Part shown: piece by piece, positions 35,231 to 43,816 of the stretch
Layout: each line of letters begins with the position of its first letter
Numbering within the stretch: the stretch's first letter is position 1
From: Croceitalea marina
GTDB taxonomy: Bacteria; Bacteroidota; Bacteroidia; Flavobacteriales; Flavobacteriaceae
NCBI RefSeq assembly: GCF_042684265.1
Contig: NZ_JBHULB010000007.1
Location: forward strand, 558,001-622,000
Length of the DNA: 64,000 nt
Reading direction: 5' to 3'
Position numbers and translations under genes: made by a program
The notes under the pieces: generated by a model
Told to the model about the DNA's origin: nothing
What the model saw: the letters and a program-made list of their open reading frames with translations, nothing else
The model's database searches: none

Positions 35231-35584
35231 ATGAAAAAAATATACCACTTAGAAACCTGCAAAACCTGTCAAAAAATAGTAAAAGAATTGGAACCTCTTG
35301 ATGGCGTTGAACTAAGAGAAATAAAGTCTAAGGGCGTAACACCGGATGAATTGGAAGAAATGCGAGCTTTAACCGATAGTTATGAGGATTTATTCAGCCG
35401 CAGGGCAATGCTATTTCGACAAAGAGGTTTAAATAACCAAGAATTAGGTGAAGAAGATTACAAGAATCTCATTTTAGAACACTATACCTTTCTCAAAAGA
35501 CCCGTAGTGGTTCTAGACAATGAAATCTTTATCGGAAACGCTAAAAAGCAGGTAGAAGGAGCCAAAGAAGCCTTACATAAATGA
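35231..35584 (+). CDS. ArsC/Spx-family reductase-like protein
   Basis: ATG 35231 opens MKKIYHLETCKTCQKIV; the longer frame needs a TTG. The 117-residue thioredoxin-fold protein has the CxxC of this family (CKTC), a spacer helix, and the C-terminal LKRPVVVLDNE segment with the cis-proline. It could be an arsenate reductase-like enzyme or an Spx/MgsR-like regulator; the full arsenate-binding set is not evident. Its stop overlaps the start of the EamA transporter gene (ATGA). Confidence 0.88.
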   Translation: MKKIYHLETCKTCQKIVKELEPLDGVELREIKSKGVTPDELEEMRALTDSYEDLFSRRAMLFRQRGLNNQELGEEDYKNLILEHYTFLKRPVVVLDNEIFIGNAKKQVEGAKEALHK

Positions 35585-36474
35585 GCAAACGTACGCTTGC
35601 GTTTTTAGCGGCACTTGGTGCAACCACTATCTATGCTATAAATCATACTATCGCTAAAGGTGTGATGCCTGATCACGTTAGGCCTTTCGGGTTTATTCTA
35701 CTTAGGGTTATAGGGGTTGCAGCTCTTTTTTGGAGCATTTCATTTTTAGGCCCAAAAGAAAAGATTGATCGTAAAGATTGGGGCAGCGTATTATTGGCCG
35801 CTCTATTGGGTATGGTCGTTAATATGTTGGCTTACTTTAAGGGCTTAGAGCTTTCTACCCCAATAAATAGTTCGGTATTAATGACCGTAAGTCCTATTGT
35901 GGTTATTGTCTTATCTGCTTTATATCTTAAAGAACGAGTCACCCTTAACAAAGGTCTTGGTATTGCCCTAGGTTTTATTGGAGCCCTGGCCTTGGTTCTT
36001 TTTGGTGCCGAGCTAAGGCAAGATGCACCTAATATTCCTTTTGGTAATGTACTGTTCATTGTAAACGCAACAGCTTATGGAGGCTATCTAATCGTTGCAA
36101 AAACACTTTTGGCAAAATACCACCCTTTCACATTAATGCGATGGCTTTTTCTTATTGCGGTTGTTATTAACCTTCCTATCGGTTTACCCCAGGTTCTTGA
36201 AATTAAGTGGAGTACTATGCCGCTCTGGGCATATGGCACGATAGCCTTTGTCATCATTTGTACAACCTTTATGACCTATCTTTTTAACATTTTTGCCATG
36301 ACACAACTTAAAGCTTCGACCATAGGGGCTTTTATCTATTTACAGCCCTTATTCGGAATTTTGTTCGCTTTACTTACAGGAAAGGATAGCTTAACAGCGG
36401 TTAAAATCGGTGCAGCAGCTTTGGTCTTGTTGGGCGTGTATTTGGCGAGCAAGAAGTCTAAGTCAAATCCTTAG
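35581..36474 (+). CDS. EamA-family (DMT) transporter
   Basis: A 297-residue inner-membrane protein with ten predicted helices in two EamA repeats, each ending in the family pattern (SPIVVIVLSALYLKERVTLN and YLQPLFGILFALLTGKDSLT). Such proteins export metabolites such as amino acids or purines. Translation is coupled to the ArsC-like gene by a 4-nt overlap. Its last 17 bases overlap the convergent thioesterase gene. Confidence 0.9.
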   Translation: MSKRTLAFLAALGATTIYAINHTIAKGVMPDHVRPFGFILLRVIGVAALFWSISFLGPKEKIDRKDWGSVLLAALLGMVVNMLAYFKGLELSTPINSSVLMTVSPIVVIVLSALYLKERVTLNKGLGIALGFIGALALVLFGAELRQDAPNIPFGNVLFIVNATAYGGYLIVAKTLLAKYHPFTLMRWLFLIAVVINLPIGLPQVLEIKWSTMPLWAYGTIAFVIICTTFMTYLFNIFAMTQLKASTIGAFIYLQPLFGILFALLTGKDSLTAVKIGAAALVLLGVYLASKKSKSNP

Positions 36475-36934
36475 GAGTTCTGGCGAACTTTCGGGTATCT
36501 TCTTTGGTTAAATATTTAAAGTCTTCTGCCCGTTCTATTAAGTCAACTGCTGTCATAAACTCATCGGGCAAAATGGTCAGTTTTCGGGCCTTAAGATCTA
36601 TCCAAGCGCCCATCATTTCAGAATGGGCAAAATTTTTGCCGTCCGTATCGTAGAAATCATGATGAAACTCAAAGAACATCCCATCCTGGCTCATACCCTT
36701 TAATTCTGAAGAAACTTTAATGGGTTTACCAATAAAGACCTCTTTAAAATAATAGATATGTTCATAGAAGACCACTGGGCCAATTTGGTGCTTCGCCATT
36801 GTTCTCTGATTAAAGCCCAACTGCGCTAAATGCGACATTCTAGTATGCCCCGTATAGTTTAAGTAAGCGGCATTCGCCAAATGCCGATTGGCATCAATAT
36901 CACTCCAACGAATTTCAAATTCTTTTAAAAACAT
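36458..36934 (-). CDS. Hotdog-fold acyl-CoA thioesterase
   Basis: A 158-residue protein of the 4-hydroxybenzoyl-CoA thioesterase type, with the signature EIRWSDIDANRHLANAAYLN near the start holding the catalytic Asp. It hydrolyses acyl-CoA or acyl-ACP thioesters in the cytoplasm; the chain length is unknown. It stands alone and its end overlaps the EamA gene on the other strand by 17 nt. Confidence 0.88.
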   Translation of the reverse strand: MFLKEFEIRWSDIDANRHLANAAYLNYTGHTRMSHLAQLGFNQRTMAKHQIGPVVFYEHIYYFKEVFIGKPIKVSSELKGMSQDGMFFEFHHDFYDTDGKNFAHSEMMGAWIDLKARKLTILPDEFMTAVDLIERAEDFKYLTKEDTRKFARTPKDLT

Positions 36935-37092
36935 AGATTTAAGATGTTAGACCGCTACGCTAGTAGAATCAAGAGACCAGACTTTTCTGTTCTAACTTTT
37001 GCTTCCATTTGTAGCGTCAAAGTTAAGTTTATTATGCACGCATAACAATTGACAAAAATACGTTAGATTTGAATATATCTAAATTAATAACA

Positions 37093-38070
37093 ATGAGTCA
37101 AAAAGCTTCCTTTATCAACGATTTGTCCTTACCAGCTGTAGCCGCGCCTATGTTCTTGATTTCCGGACCTAAACTGGTAATCGAATGTTGCAAAAACGGT
37201 ATTGTAGGTACTTTTCCGGCATTAAACCAACGTACCAGCGAAGGTTTTGAAGAATGGCTTATTGAAATTAAAGCTGAATTAAAAAAATTTGAAGAGGAAA
37301 CGGGCAAAAAACCAGCTCCATTTGGGGTAAACCTTATTGTTCACCCTACTAATCCACGATTAGAGGCCGATGTAAAACTGTGTATAAAACATAAAGTCCC
37401 TTTGGTAATAACCTCTTTAGGAGCTGTTTCTATGGTAATCGATGCCATCCATAGTTATGGCGGATTGGTTTTTCATGATGTAATCAAAAAACGCCACGCA
37501 GAAAAAGCCGCTGGTGCGGGAGTCGATGGTTTAATATTGGTAGCGGCCGGGGCTGGTGGCCATGCAGGCACCATAAACCCGATGAGCTTAGTCGCAGAGG
37601 TTAAAAAATTCTTTGATAAGACCATTTTACTTTCAGGTTGTATATCTACAGGTCGTGATATTGCTTCGGCAATGCAAATGGGCGCAGATCTCGCATATAT
37701 GGGCACCCGTTTTATCAATGCCAATGAGAGCAAGGCGCCACAAGAATACAAAGATATGATTATAGCAGCAGGGGCCAGTGACGTCACCTATACCGCGGCC
37801 ATATCTGGTGTGCATGCCAACTTTTTAGCTGCAAGCTTAAAAGCTGCAGGGCTTACAGAAGAAGATTTAAAAAAAGACACCAAAATCGATTTTGGAAAAG
37901 AATTGGATACCGAAGCCAAAGCCTGGAAAACTATCTGGTCCGCAGGGCAAGGGGTAACTACTATAGAAAATACAATTCCGGTTGTTGAACTAATTGGTAA
38001 TCTCAAAACGGAATTTAAAGAGGCAATTGAAGAGCAAGGTAAACTTTTAAACCGTTTTCCTAAAGAGTAA
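37093..38070 (+). CDS. Nitronate monooxygenase-like flavin enzyme
   Basis: ATG 37093 (MSQKASFINDLSLP) is preferred; the frame could begin at a TTG eight codons earlier. The 325-residue TIM-barrel FMN protein has the family motifs APMFLISGPKL, the FMN-phosphate loop AAGAGGHAGT, and ADLAYMGTRFI. Members oxidise nitronates such as propionate 3-nitronate or act as quinone or enoyl reductases. No operon partner is seen; the bestrophin gene follows after 54 nt. Confidence 0.88.
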   Translation: MSQKASFINDLSLPAVAAPMFLISGPKLVIECCKNGIVGTFPALNQRTSEGFEEWLIEIKAELKKFEEETGKKPAPFGVNLIVHPTNPRLEADVKLCIKHKVPLVITSLGAVSMVIDAIHSYGGLVFHDVIKKRHAEKAAGAGVDGLILVAAGAGGHAGTINPMSLVAEVKKFFDKTILLSGCISTGRDIASAMQMGADLAYMGTRFINANESKAPQEYKDMIIAAGASDVTYTAAISGVHANFLAASLKAAGLTEEDLKKDTKIDFGKELDTEAKAWKTIWSAGQGVTTIENTIPVVELIGNLKTEFKEAIEEQGKLLNRFPKE

Positions 38071-38124
38071 TAATTGGACCGTTCTTTTTGTAAATTGGAG
38101 CTTTAAACTACCAATTCACACACC

Positions 38125-39126
38125 ATGTACATTAAAAGAAATATAAGCTGGGGCATAATCATGCGCTTTGCTTGGAAAAATCTCTTGTTTTTTATCATAT
38201 ATGCCGGGGTCATTTTTTCGTTCTATCACTTTTTAGAATGGAAGCATATAGATATTCCCTTTCAGCCATTATCCGTAATAGGTATTGCTGTTGCTTTCTA
38301 TATTGGTTTTAAAAACAGCCAAAGTTATGATCGTTTTTGGGAAGGGCGTAAAATTTGGGGCGGTATCGTGAACTACTCCCGCACGTGGGCGAACAATGTT
38401 TTGAGCTTTGTCGAAAATGACCGTGCCGCACAGGTAACGTTGATCTACAGGCATATTGCATGGATCAACGCCTTGCGCATTCAACTGCGCCAACCCAACA
38501 GTTTTTCCAAAAAAGAAAATCGTGCCGTAGAACGTATGTTCGACAGGCATGGGGAGCGAAATCCTGTCTGCAGTGGTTTTGAACTCTTACTTGACCCAAA
38601 AGAAGTAGCAGATTTGGAGGAAAGAAAAAATGTGGCCACCCATTTAATAAAAAATCAAGGTCTTCACCTAAAGCAATTGTTGGCCGAAGAAAAAATAACC
38701 GAGTTTGACAAACAGGTTTTTCATAATAATCTTGAAGAAATGTACAACTTACAGGGAAAGTGCGAGCGCATTAAAAACACTCCTTTTCCTAGGCAATATG
38801 CCTATTTTAGTACTGTTTTTACATGGATTTTTGTGCTTTTGGTTCCTTTTGGACTATTGAATGTTTTTGAGTCTCAACTAGCAGCATTGGAACAAGGAAA
38901 TAATTGGTGGCACATGATATTAATGATTTTCTTTTCAGTTTTGATTTCTTGGATTTTTACAACCATGGAAAAAGTAGGCAGTAATAGTGAAGATCCTTTT
39001 GAAGGCCGTATCAATGACGTTCCTATGACAGCGCTTTGCAAAACCATAGAAATTGATTTAAGGGACATGTTAGATGAGGAAAGTCTTCCCGAAAAAACAA
39101 AACCAATACATAATATATTGTACTAA
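38125..39126 (+). CDS. Bestrophin-family anion channel
   Basis: A 333-residue membrane protein of the bestrophin/UPF0187 family: paired N-terminal helices, then IGFKNSQSYDRFWEGRKIWG and NYSRTWANNVLSF, and a second helix pair near residues 230-285. Bacterial members form pentameric pores for chloride, bicarbonate or cations. Its stop overlaps the start of the alpha/beta hydrolase gene by 1 nt (TAATG), so the two are translationally coupled. Confidence 0.92.
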   Translation: MYIKRNISWGIIMRFAWKNLLFFIIYAGVIFSFYHFLEWKHIDIPFQPLSVIGIAVAFYIGFKNSQSYDRFWEGRKIWGGIVNYSRTWANNVLSFVENDRAAQVTLIYRHIAWINALRIQLRQPNSFSKKENRAVERMFDRHGERNPVCSGFELLLDPKEVADLEERKNVATHLIKNQGLHLKQLLAEEKITEFDKQVFHNNLEEMYNLQGKCERIKNTPFPRQYAYFSTVFTWIFVLLVPFGLLNVFESQLAALEQGNNWWHMILMIFFSVLISWIFTTMEKVGSNSEDPFEGRINDVPMTALCKTIEIDLRDMLDEESLPEKTKPIHNILY

Positions 39127-40085
39127 TGCCTTTAGTTCCCTCTAACTATAAACCTCCATTTCCGTTTAGAAATGGTCATTTCTCTACCATATACTCTGGG
39201 GTTTTTAGAAAGGTTCACGGTCTGGTACAAAAACGCGAGCGCATCGAACTCGCTGATGGAGATTTTTTAGATTTAGACTGGAGTGAAAGTAAGTCAAACA
39301 CGAACAAAGTTGTTATTCTAATACATGGTCTTGAAGGTAACGCGCAACGTCATTACATCACGGGGAGTGCGAAAAAATTCAATCAAAACGGTTTTGATGC
39401 TTGTGCCATAAATTTAAGAGGATGCAGTGGAGAACAAAATCGATTATACCGCACCTATCATTCTGGCGCTTCAGATGATTTGATAGAAGTAATTCAACAT
39501 GTGTTAAATACAAAATCTTACGAGTCCATTTTTCTTATGGGTTATAGCCTCGGCGGCAACCTTTTGCTGAAATATTTAGGTGAGGTCAATAAAATTCCAC
39601 CGCAACTAAAAGGTGCGGTAGGTGTATCTGTACCATGCAGTCTAAAAAGTGCGAGTGATGAATTGTTAAAATCAAAAAATGCGATTTACTCGCAACGGTT
39701 TAAAAAACACTTACTGGCCAAACTGCATGAAAAAAAACAAATGTTCCCCCAAAAAATATCAGAAACCGATATTAAATTGATAACTACCTTAAAAGATTTT
39801 GATGATGTCTATACCAGTAAAGCACACGGATTTGTAGATGCGCTAGACTATTACGAAAAATGTAGTTGTCAACAATTTTTACCTAACATTAAAATACCTA
39901 GCCTCATTTTAAATGCCAAGAACGATTCTTTTTTAGGTGAGGCCTGCTACCCGTATAAAGAAGCACTTGAAAATTCCAAATTATTTCTAGAAGTACCTGA
40001 CTTTGGAGGACATGTAGGCTTTTGGGGAAGAAAAAATATAAGCTATGCCGAAAAGCGGGGAGTAGAATTTTTAAACTCGTTGTAG
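39126..40085 (+). CDS. YheT-type alpha/beta hydrolase
   Basis: A 319-residue hydrolase with the oxyanion motif LIHGLEGNAQRHY, the nucleophile elbow GYSLGGN (Ser), and the distal Asp/His region (AKNDSFLGEAC, GGHVGFWG). It matches the YheT/ABHD1-3 family of esterases acting on lipids or short esters. No signal peptide is seen. The start overlaps the bestrophin stop. Confidence 0.9.
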   Translation: MPLVPSNYKPPFPFRNGHFSTIYSGVFRKVHGLVQKRERIELADGDFLDLDWSESKSNTNKVVILIHGLEGNAQRHYITGSAKKFNQNGFDACAINLRGCSGEQNRLYRTYHSGASDDLIEVIQHVLNTKSYESIFLMGYSLGGNLLLKYLGEVNKIPPQLKGAVGVSVPCSLKSASDELLKSKNAIYSQRFKKHLLAKLHEKKQMFPQKISETDIKLITTLKDFDDVYTSKAHGFVDALDYYEKCSCQQFLPNIKIPSLILNAKNDSFLGEACYPYKEALENSKLFLEVPDFGGHVGFWGRKNISYAEKRGVEFLNSL

Positions 40086-40180
40086 CTTATTGTTATAAAA
40101 AGAAAGTTGCTTTTGTTAAGGGGCAAAGTTTGACTTATATTAGTGGCTCTAATCAACGTAACGATTAAACAAAAAGCAAG

Positions 40181-40657
40181 ATGAAAAAAGTAATTCTGTT
40201 CATTGCCTTAGGAGCTTTTATAGCAAGTTGTGGCGGAAAGAAAGAAGAAAAGAAAGACGGATTTGAGGTAAGCCGAACGAAATCTGCAGATAAAAAAGAG
40301 GAAAATGCCGGGGTACCGACAGATTTAGATAATAAAGGTGTTGGGCCTATTAAAAATGTGGACTTTGCCGCTGACATCGATACTGAAATGGCGGCCCGAG
40401 GAGAAGCCAAATTCAATGCCATCTGTGTAGCGTGCCATATGATAGAAGGCAGAATGATTGGGCCCGCTATGAAAGGAGTGTATGAACGTCGCAGTCCAGA
40501 ATGGGTAATGAACATGATTTTAAACCCTGATGGTATGTTAAAAGAGGATCCTATTGCAAAGGCTTTACTCAAAGAATATAACAACGCAATAATGCTCAAT
40601 CAAAATTTAAGTAAAGATGAAGCTCGTGATGTTGCCGAGTATCTTCGTACCTTATAA
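40181..40657 (+). CDS. Cytochrome c lipoprotein
   Basis: A 158-residue protein with lipobox FIASC (Cys17), a charged linker, and a class I cytochrome c domain with CVACH (Cys82, Cys85, His86) for covalent heme attachment. A candidate axial Met lies in the C-terminal part (AIMLNQNLS). It would carry electrons at the periplasmic face, perhaps to a terminal oxidase; none is in the window. It is followed by its own terminator. Confidence 0.92.
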   Translation: MKKVILFIALGAFIASCGGKKEEKKDGFEVSRTKSADKKEENAGVPTDLDNKGVGPIKNVDFAADIDTEMAARGEAKFNAICVACHMIEGRMIGPAMKGVYERRSPEWVMNMILNPDGMLKEDPIAKALLKEYNNAIMLNQNLSKDEARDVAEYLRTL

Positions 40658-40675
40658 AACTTTTTTACCTAATTT

Positions 40676-40719
40676 AAATGCTGTTATGCTGCCAAAAGGT
40701 TGGCTTAACAGCATTTTTT
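40676..40719 (+). terminator. Intrinsic terminator after the cytochrome c gene
   Basis: A perfect ten-base stem AATGCTGTTA/TAACAGCATT with an imperfect inner stem (GCTGCC/GGTTGGC), followed by six T. It starts 19 nt after the stop codon. Confidence 0.88.
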
Positions 40720-40736
40720 ATTAAAAGCAATTTCAA

Positions 40737-41456
40737 ATGAAAATCTTTTTCTCAATAGTATTCACACTGTTTTCGTTTTGTGCACTGCAGTCTCAGTCTC
40801 TCATCGGTGCTTGGGAGACAGAGAAATCCGTAAAGACCGATTCAATCACAAAAGGCTTTAAAATTGTATTTATTTTTTCTAAAAATCACCATGTGGCCTC
40901 AGCGTATGATGCTAAAACAGGCGCTTTTATGGCAACATTTGGAGGGAGTTGGTCTACTAATGGTAATTCCATTTCCCAAACGATTGAATTTGATTCCCAA
41001 AATCCTGATAGAATTGGCAAGACCAAGTCTTATGAGATAGAACTCACCGCTAATTCATTATACTTGAAAGGTGATAATATTAAACTAAAACGCATAGATA
41101 GTGGGGGCCCAGGTATACTTAGCGGGGCTTGGTTAATGTCTGGCCGTAAACGTTATGGGGAGTTTCAAAGTAGGGATACCAACAGACCCCGAAAGACCAT
41201 GAAAATACTTTCGGGAACCCGGTTTCAATGGATTGCCTATAACACAGAAACCAAAGAGTTTATGGGTACTGGTGGCGGAACGTATACCACCATCGATGGC
41301 AAGTATACCGAAAATATTGAATTTTTCTCAAGAGATGATTCACGTGTTGGCGCAAGTCTTGGTTTTGATTTTGAATTGAAAGACGGCGATTGGCATCATT
41401 CTGGTTTTAGCAGTAAGGGCGACCCACTTTATGAAATTTGGAGTTTGAGGCAGTAG
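40737..41456 (+). CDS. Exported protein with two related beta-rich halves
   Basis: A 239-residue protein with a short signal peptide (ending CALQSQS). The halves resemble each other: GAWETEKSVKTDS with AYDAKTGAFMATFGGSW in the first, and GAWLMSGRKRYGE with AYNTETKEFMGTGGGTY in the second, each followed by NSISQTIEFDS / YTENIEFFSRDDS. This looks like an internal duplication of a lipocalin-like beta domain. It is found in Bacteroidota as an exported protein of unknown role. The next gene starts 24 nt downstream. Confidence 0.8.
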   Translation: MKIFFSIVFTLFSFCALQSQSLIGAWETEKSVKTDSITKGFKIVFIFSKNHHVASAYDAKTGAFMATFGGSWSTNGNSISQTIEFDSQNPDRIGKTKSYEIELTANSLYLKGDNIKLKRIDSGGPGILSGAWLMSGRKRYGEFQSRDTNRPRKTMKILSGTRFQWIAYNTETKEFMGTGGGTYTTIDGKYTENIEFFSRDDSRVGASLGFDFELKDGDWHHSGFSSKGDPLYEIWSLRQ

Positions 41457-41480
41457 GTAGTAAAATTATTAAAACTAAAT

Positions 41481-42068
41481 ATGAAAAGATTATTTTTAAT
41501 CGTAGTTCTTGTATCAGTTTATCATTTAGAAGCCCAAGATATGAAGGTTCCATATGAACAAATTCCCGAAGCGCCATCAGATTACACTACCGGAAATGTT
41601 ATAGGTAGAATGATCGATGGTCTAGGTTATCGTTTTCACTGGGCCACAAAAGACCTTACAAAAGCAGATTTAGACTATAAAGCTTCTAAGGAAGGAAGAA
41701 CTATTCTTGAAACTTTACAGCATATTTATGGTATGTCTGAAATGATTTTAGAAGCCCCAAAAGGCGAACCCAGTATTCGACCTAAAGATTTTAGTAGCTA
41801 TTCTTTTGAAGAATTACGAAAAAAAACCTTGGAGAATTTGCAGGCAGCAAGCCAGCTCGTAAAGGGTAAAAATGCAGATGAAGTTTCAAATTTTAAGGTG
41901 ACTTTCGAGCGAGGTGGCAAACAAACCGATTTTCCATACTGGAATATGCTTAATGGAATGCTGTCTGACTGTATTCATCATACGGGCCAAATCGTTACCA
42001 TGCGAAGGGCCAACGGCAATCCGCAAAACCCAAAAGTAAATGTGTTTTTAGGAAAAACCAGAGAATAG
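41481..42068 (+). CDS. Exported DinB-family protein
   Basis: A 195-residue protein with a signal peptide (ending HLEAQDM) and a DinB-type helical domain whose metal-site histidines appear in TLQHIYGMSE and CIHHTGQIVTMRR. Export is unusual for DinB proteins, most of which are cytoplasmic. The gene is 24 nt after the two-domain protein and 3 nt before the next gene, so the three form an operon. Confidence 0.85.
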   Translation: MKRLFLIVVLVSVYHLEAQDMKVPYEQIPEAPSDYTTGNVIGRMIDGLGYRFHWATKDLTKADLDYKASKEGRTILETLQHIYGMSEMILEAPKGEPSIRPKDFSSYSFEELRKKTLENLQAASQLVKGKNADEVSNFKVTFERGGKQTDFPYWNMLNGMLSDCIHHTGQIVTMRRANGNPQNPKVNVFLGKTRE

Positions 42069-42071
42069 TTT

Positions 42072-42596
42072 ATGGCCAAGAAAAAAAGCTTTTGGAGTAG
42101 CGAAAAAATAATGAGTACAAGTGCCGTAGTTATAAGCATACTTACCTTAGCTGTATTCATTTACCAGACCAATCTAATTAGAAAAGAACAGCATACCGCA
42201 GTTTTTCCTTACTTAGAACTGGGGCATAGCGGTATACAAACAGATTTTTATCGTTTTACGCTGGAAAATAAAGGCATTGGCCCTGCCATCATTACAGATG
42301 TAAAACTTCACTATGAAAAAAAGGAAGTGGAAGAGCGTCTAGCTGTATTCATCAGTAAAAAAAGAGATAGTGTAAAGTATGCTTTTAATTATGACGATAT
42401 CTACATAAATAGGTTCATTACGGCTGGAGAGGAAATTACTTTAATTTCCCCAGATACTTTGAGCAAAAAAGCTTCGAGCTTTTTCGAAAAAATACTGCTT
42501 GATGAAAATCTAGATTTAGAAATCACTTATGAATCTATTTATGGTGACAGCTGGAAGATTTCTAAATTGAGCACAGGAGCCCAGAGGCTAGATTAA
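42072..42596 (+). CDS. Single-pass membrane protein of unknown function
   Basis: A 174-residue protein with one membrane helix near the N-terminus (STSAVVISILTLAVFIYQTN) preceded by a basic stretch, and a periplasmic-type domain of about 140 residues containing FTLENKGIGPAIITDVKL, a beta-rich pattern. I do not recognise a family. It lies 3 nt after the DinB gene. Confidence 0.75.
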   Translation: MAKKKSFWSSEKIMSTSAVVISILTLAVFIYQTNLIRKEQHTAVFPYLELGHSGIQTDFYRFTLENKGIGPAIITDVKLHYEKKEVEERLAVFISKKRDSVKYAFNYDDIYINRFITAGEEITLISPDTLSKKASSFFEKILLDENLDLEITYESIYGDSWKISKLSTGAQRLD

Positions 42597-42602
42597 AAGA
42601 GT

Positions 42603-42630
42603 TTTGAAATTATCATCTGGTAATTTCAAA
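42603..42630 (+). terminator. Probable terminator hairpin
   Basis: A perfect ten-base stem TTTGAAATTA/TAATTTCAAA with an 8-nt loop, 6 nt past the stop codon, followed within 20 nt by T runs. It is AT-rich, so it may be weak. Confidence 0.5.
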
Positions 42631-42697
42631 GTTATTATTTTTCGCTTTTTTTTAAGCTTGAGCTTTATCTTTTTTCAACTCTAATCTCAACTAATAC

Positions 42698-43351
42698 TTA
42701 TTCACTTAAATACTTATCGATTACCGTTTTTTGGTTCAGATAGATTCGTTTTTTTGAAACCAATAAAAATCTATAGGTCGATACCGTATTTGCAAACTCT
42801 CTGGAGTAGTACAACTTTTTATCGTTTTCTGAATCTGCATTAACCTTATTCCAATTCACCAAATCAAAGTTTGTTTTTATATAAGGGTAGAAGTGATTGT
42901 CATAAAGATTTTGATTACTAGTATTTATTTGTGCTACACTTTTAAAATCTTCATATAATGAAATGACTTTTCGCTTTTTATTATAATTGTTCAAAAACCT
43001 TATGTCACCCGATTGAACAAGAACGTTATAGGCATTGGTACTGATATCCATATTTCTTAAATCTAAAAGTTTTGTAGCCAAATCCCTGATTTTTTTAGGT
43101 CTTTGCCCATTAGATATTTCAGATAATAGCGAATCACAATTTTGAATTTGAACGGTAATCTGTTCTATTGATAAATCTAATTTCTCTGCATTTTCTTGAC
43201 ATTCATATCGTATTTGAGAAAGGTGGTTTTCTATTAAGCTTTCTCTTGCTTGATTATCGGAACATTTATTTAATTGAAATGCTATCAATATTCCTATAAG
43301 GACCACAAAAAATTCCAACGAATGATTTAACCAATCTATTTTTTTTTTCAT
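42698..43351 (-). CDS. DUF6090-like membrane protein
   Basis: A 217-residue protein with one N-terminal membrane helix (SLEFFVVLIGILIAFQLN) and a long, polar, helical extracytoplasmic part (residues about 30-190) that includes NYNKKRKVISLYEDF. The layout matches the DUF6090 family common in Bacteroidota, whose function is unknown. The gene is alone on its strand. Confidence 0.8.
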   Translation of the reverse strand: MKKKIDWLNHSLEFFVVLIGILIAFQLNKCSDNQARESLIENHLSQIRYECQENAEKLDLSIEQITVQIQNCDSLLSEISNGQRPKKIRDLATKLLDLRNMDISTNAYNVLVQSGDIRFLNNYNKKRKVISLYEDFKSVAQINTSNQNLYDNHFYPYIKTNFDLVNWNKVNADSENDKKLYYSREFANTVSTYRFLLVSKKRIYLNQKTVIDKYLSE

Positions 43352-43534
43352 TTCAATTCTATTTTCTAAAAAAGTAAGAAGATTTTCCTTAGTTAGTTTG
43401 AATGTATAACATTATCAAATCTAAAAACAAGGTTTTCGCTTATGTAATTTATGAATATTCTATTAGACAGTTGATTAGAATATCTATTGTAACAAAACCA
43501 CTTTTTTCACTACCCATAATAAAAGCAGCAGATT

Positions 43535-43812
43535 ATGGAGTATTCAGGACAACCCATGAAGGTAGTGAAGGCTAACCGAGCTCTACTAAAAAAGAGAAAA
43601 GAAGTTTTAAAGAACTACGAAAAGACTATATAGGATATGCAAGTGAGACTAGGCTTAGTTTTAAAGAATTGACTCCTTTTGAGCAGCAAAAAATTCGGGA
43701 TAAAATAATTGCACAAGCTAAGAAAGATAAAGCGCATAATATAAAAATGGGCCTTGTTGCGCTCTTTCTCCTATGCCTAATTGTTTTTGGGCTATATCGC
43801 TTGTTTTCTTAG
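43535..43812 (+). pseudogene. Small C-terminal-anchor membrane protein gene, frame split at A AAA AAG
   Basis: Two frames look like one protein. The zero frame starts at ATG 43535 and reads MEYSGQPMKVVKANRALLKK and stops at 43633. The -1 frame, open from 43576, reads KRSFKELRKDYIGYASE onward, then an acidic/Lys-rich helix, and ends in a hydrophobic anchor (MGLVALFLLCLIVFGLYR) with stop at 43812. The frames meet at AAAAAAG, 43588-43594, in the exact phase of a -1 slippery heptamer; slipping there gives a 92-residue chain with no gap. A simple indel or a sequencing error is an equal alternative. Neither frame alone looks like a whole protein. Confidence 0.6.
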
Positions 43813-43816
43813 AAAG

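Noticed and set aside
40165..40599. 144-codon frame antisense to the cytochrome c gene
   Set aside because: The sense frame has CxxCH and a lipobox; the antisense frame is a shadow.
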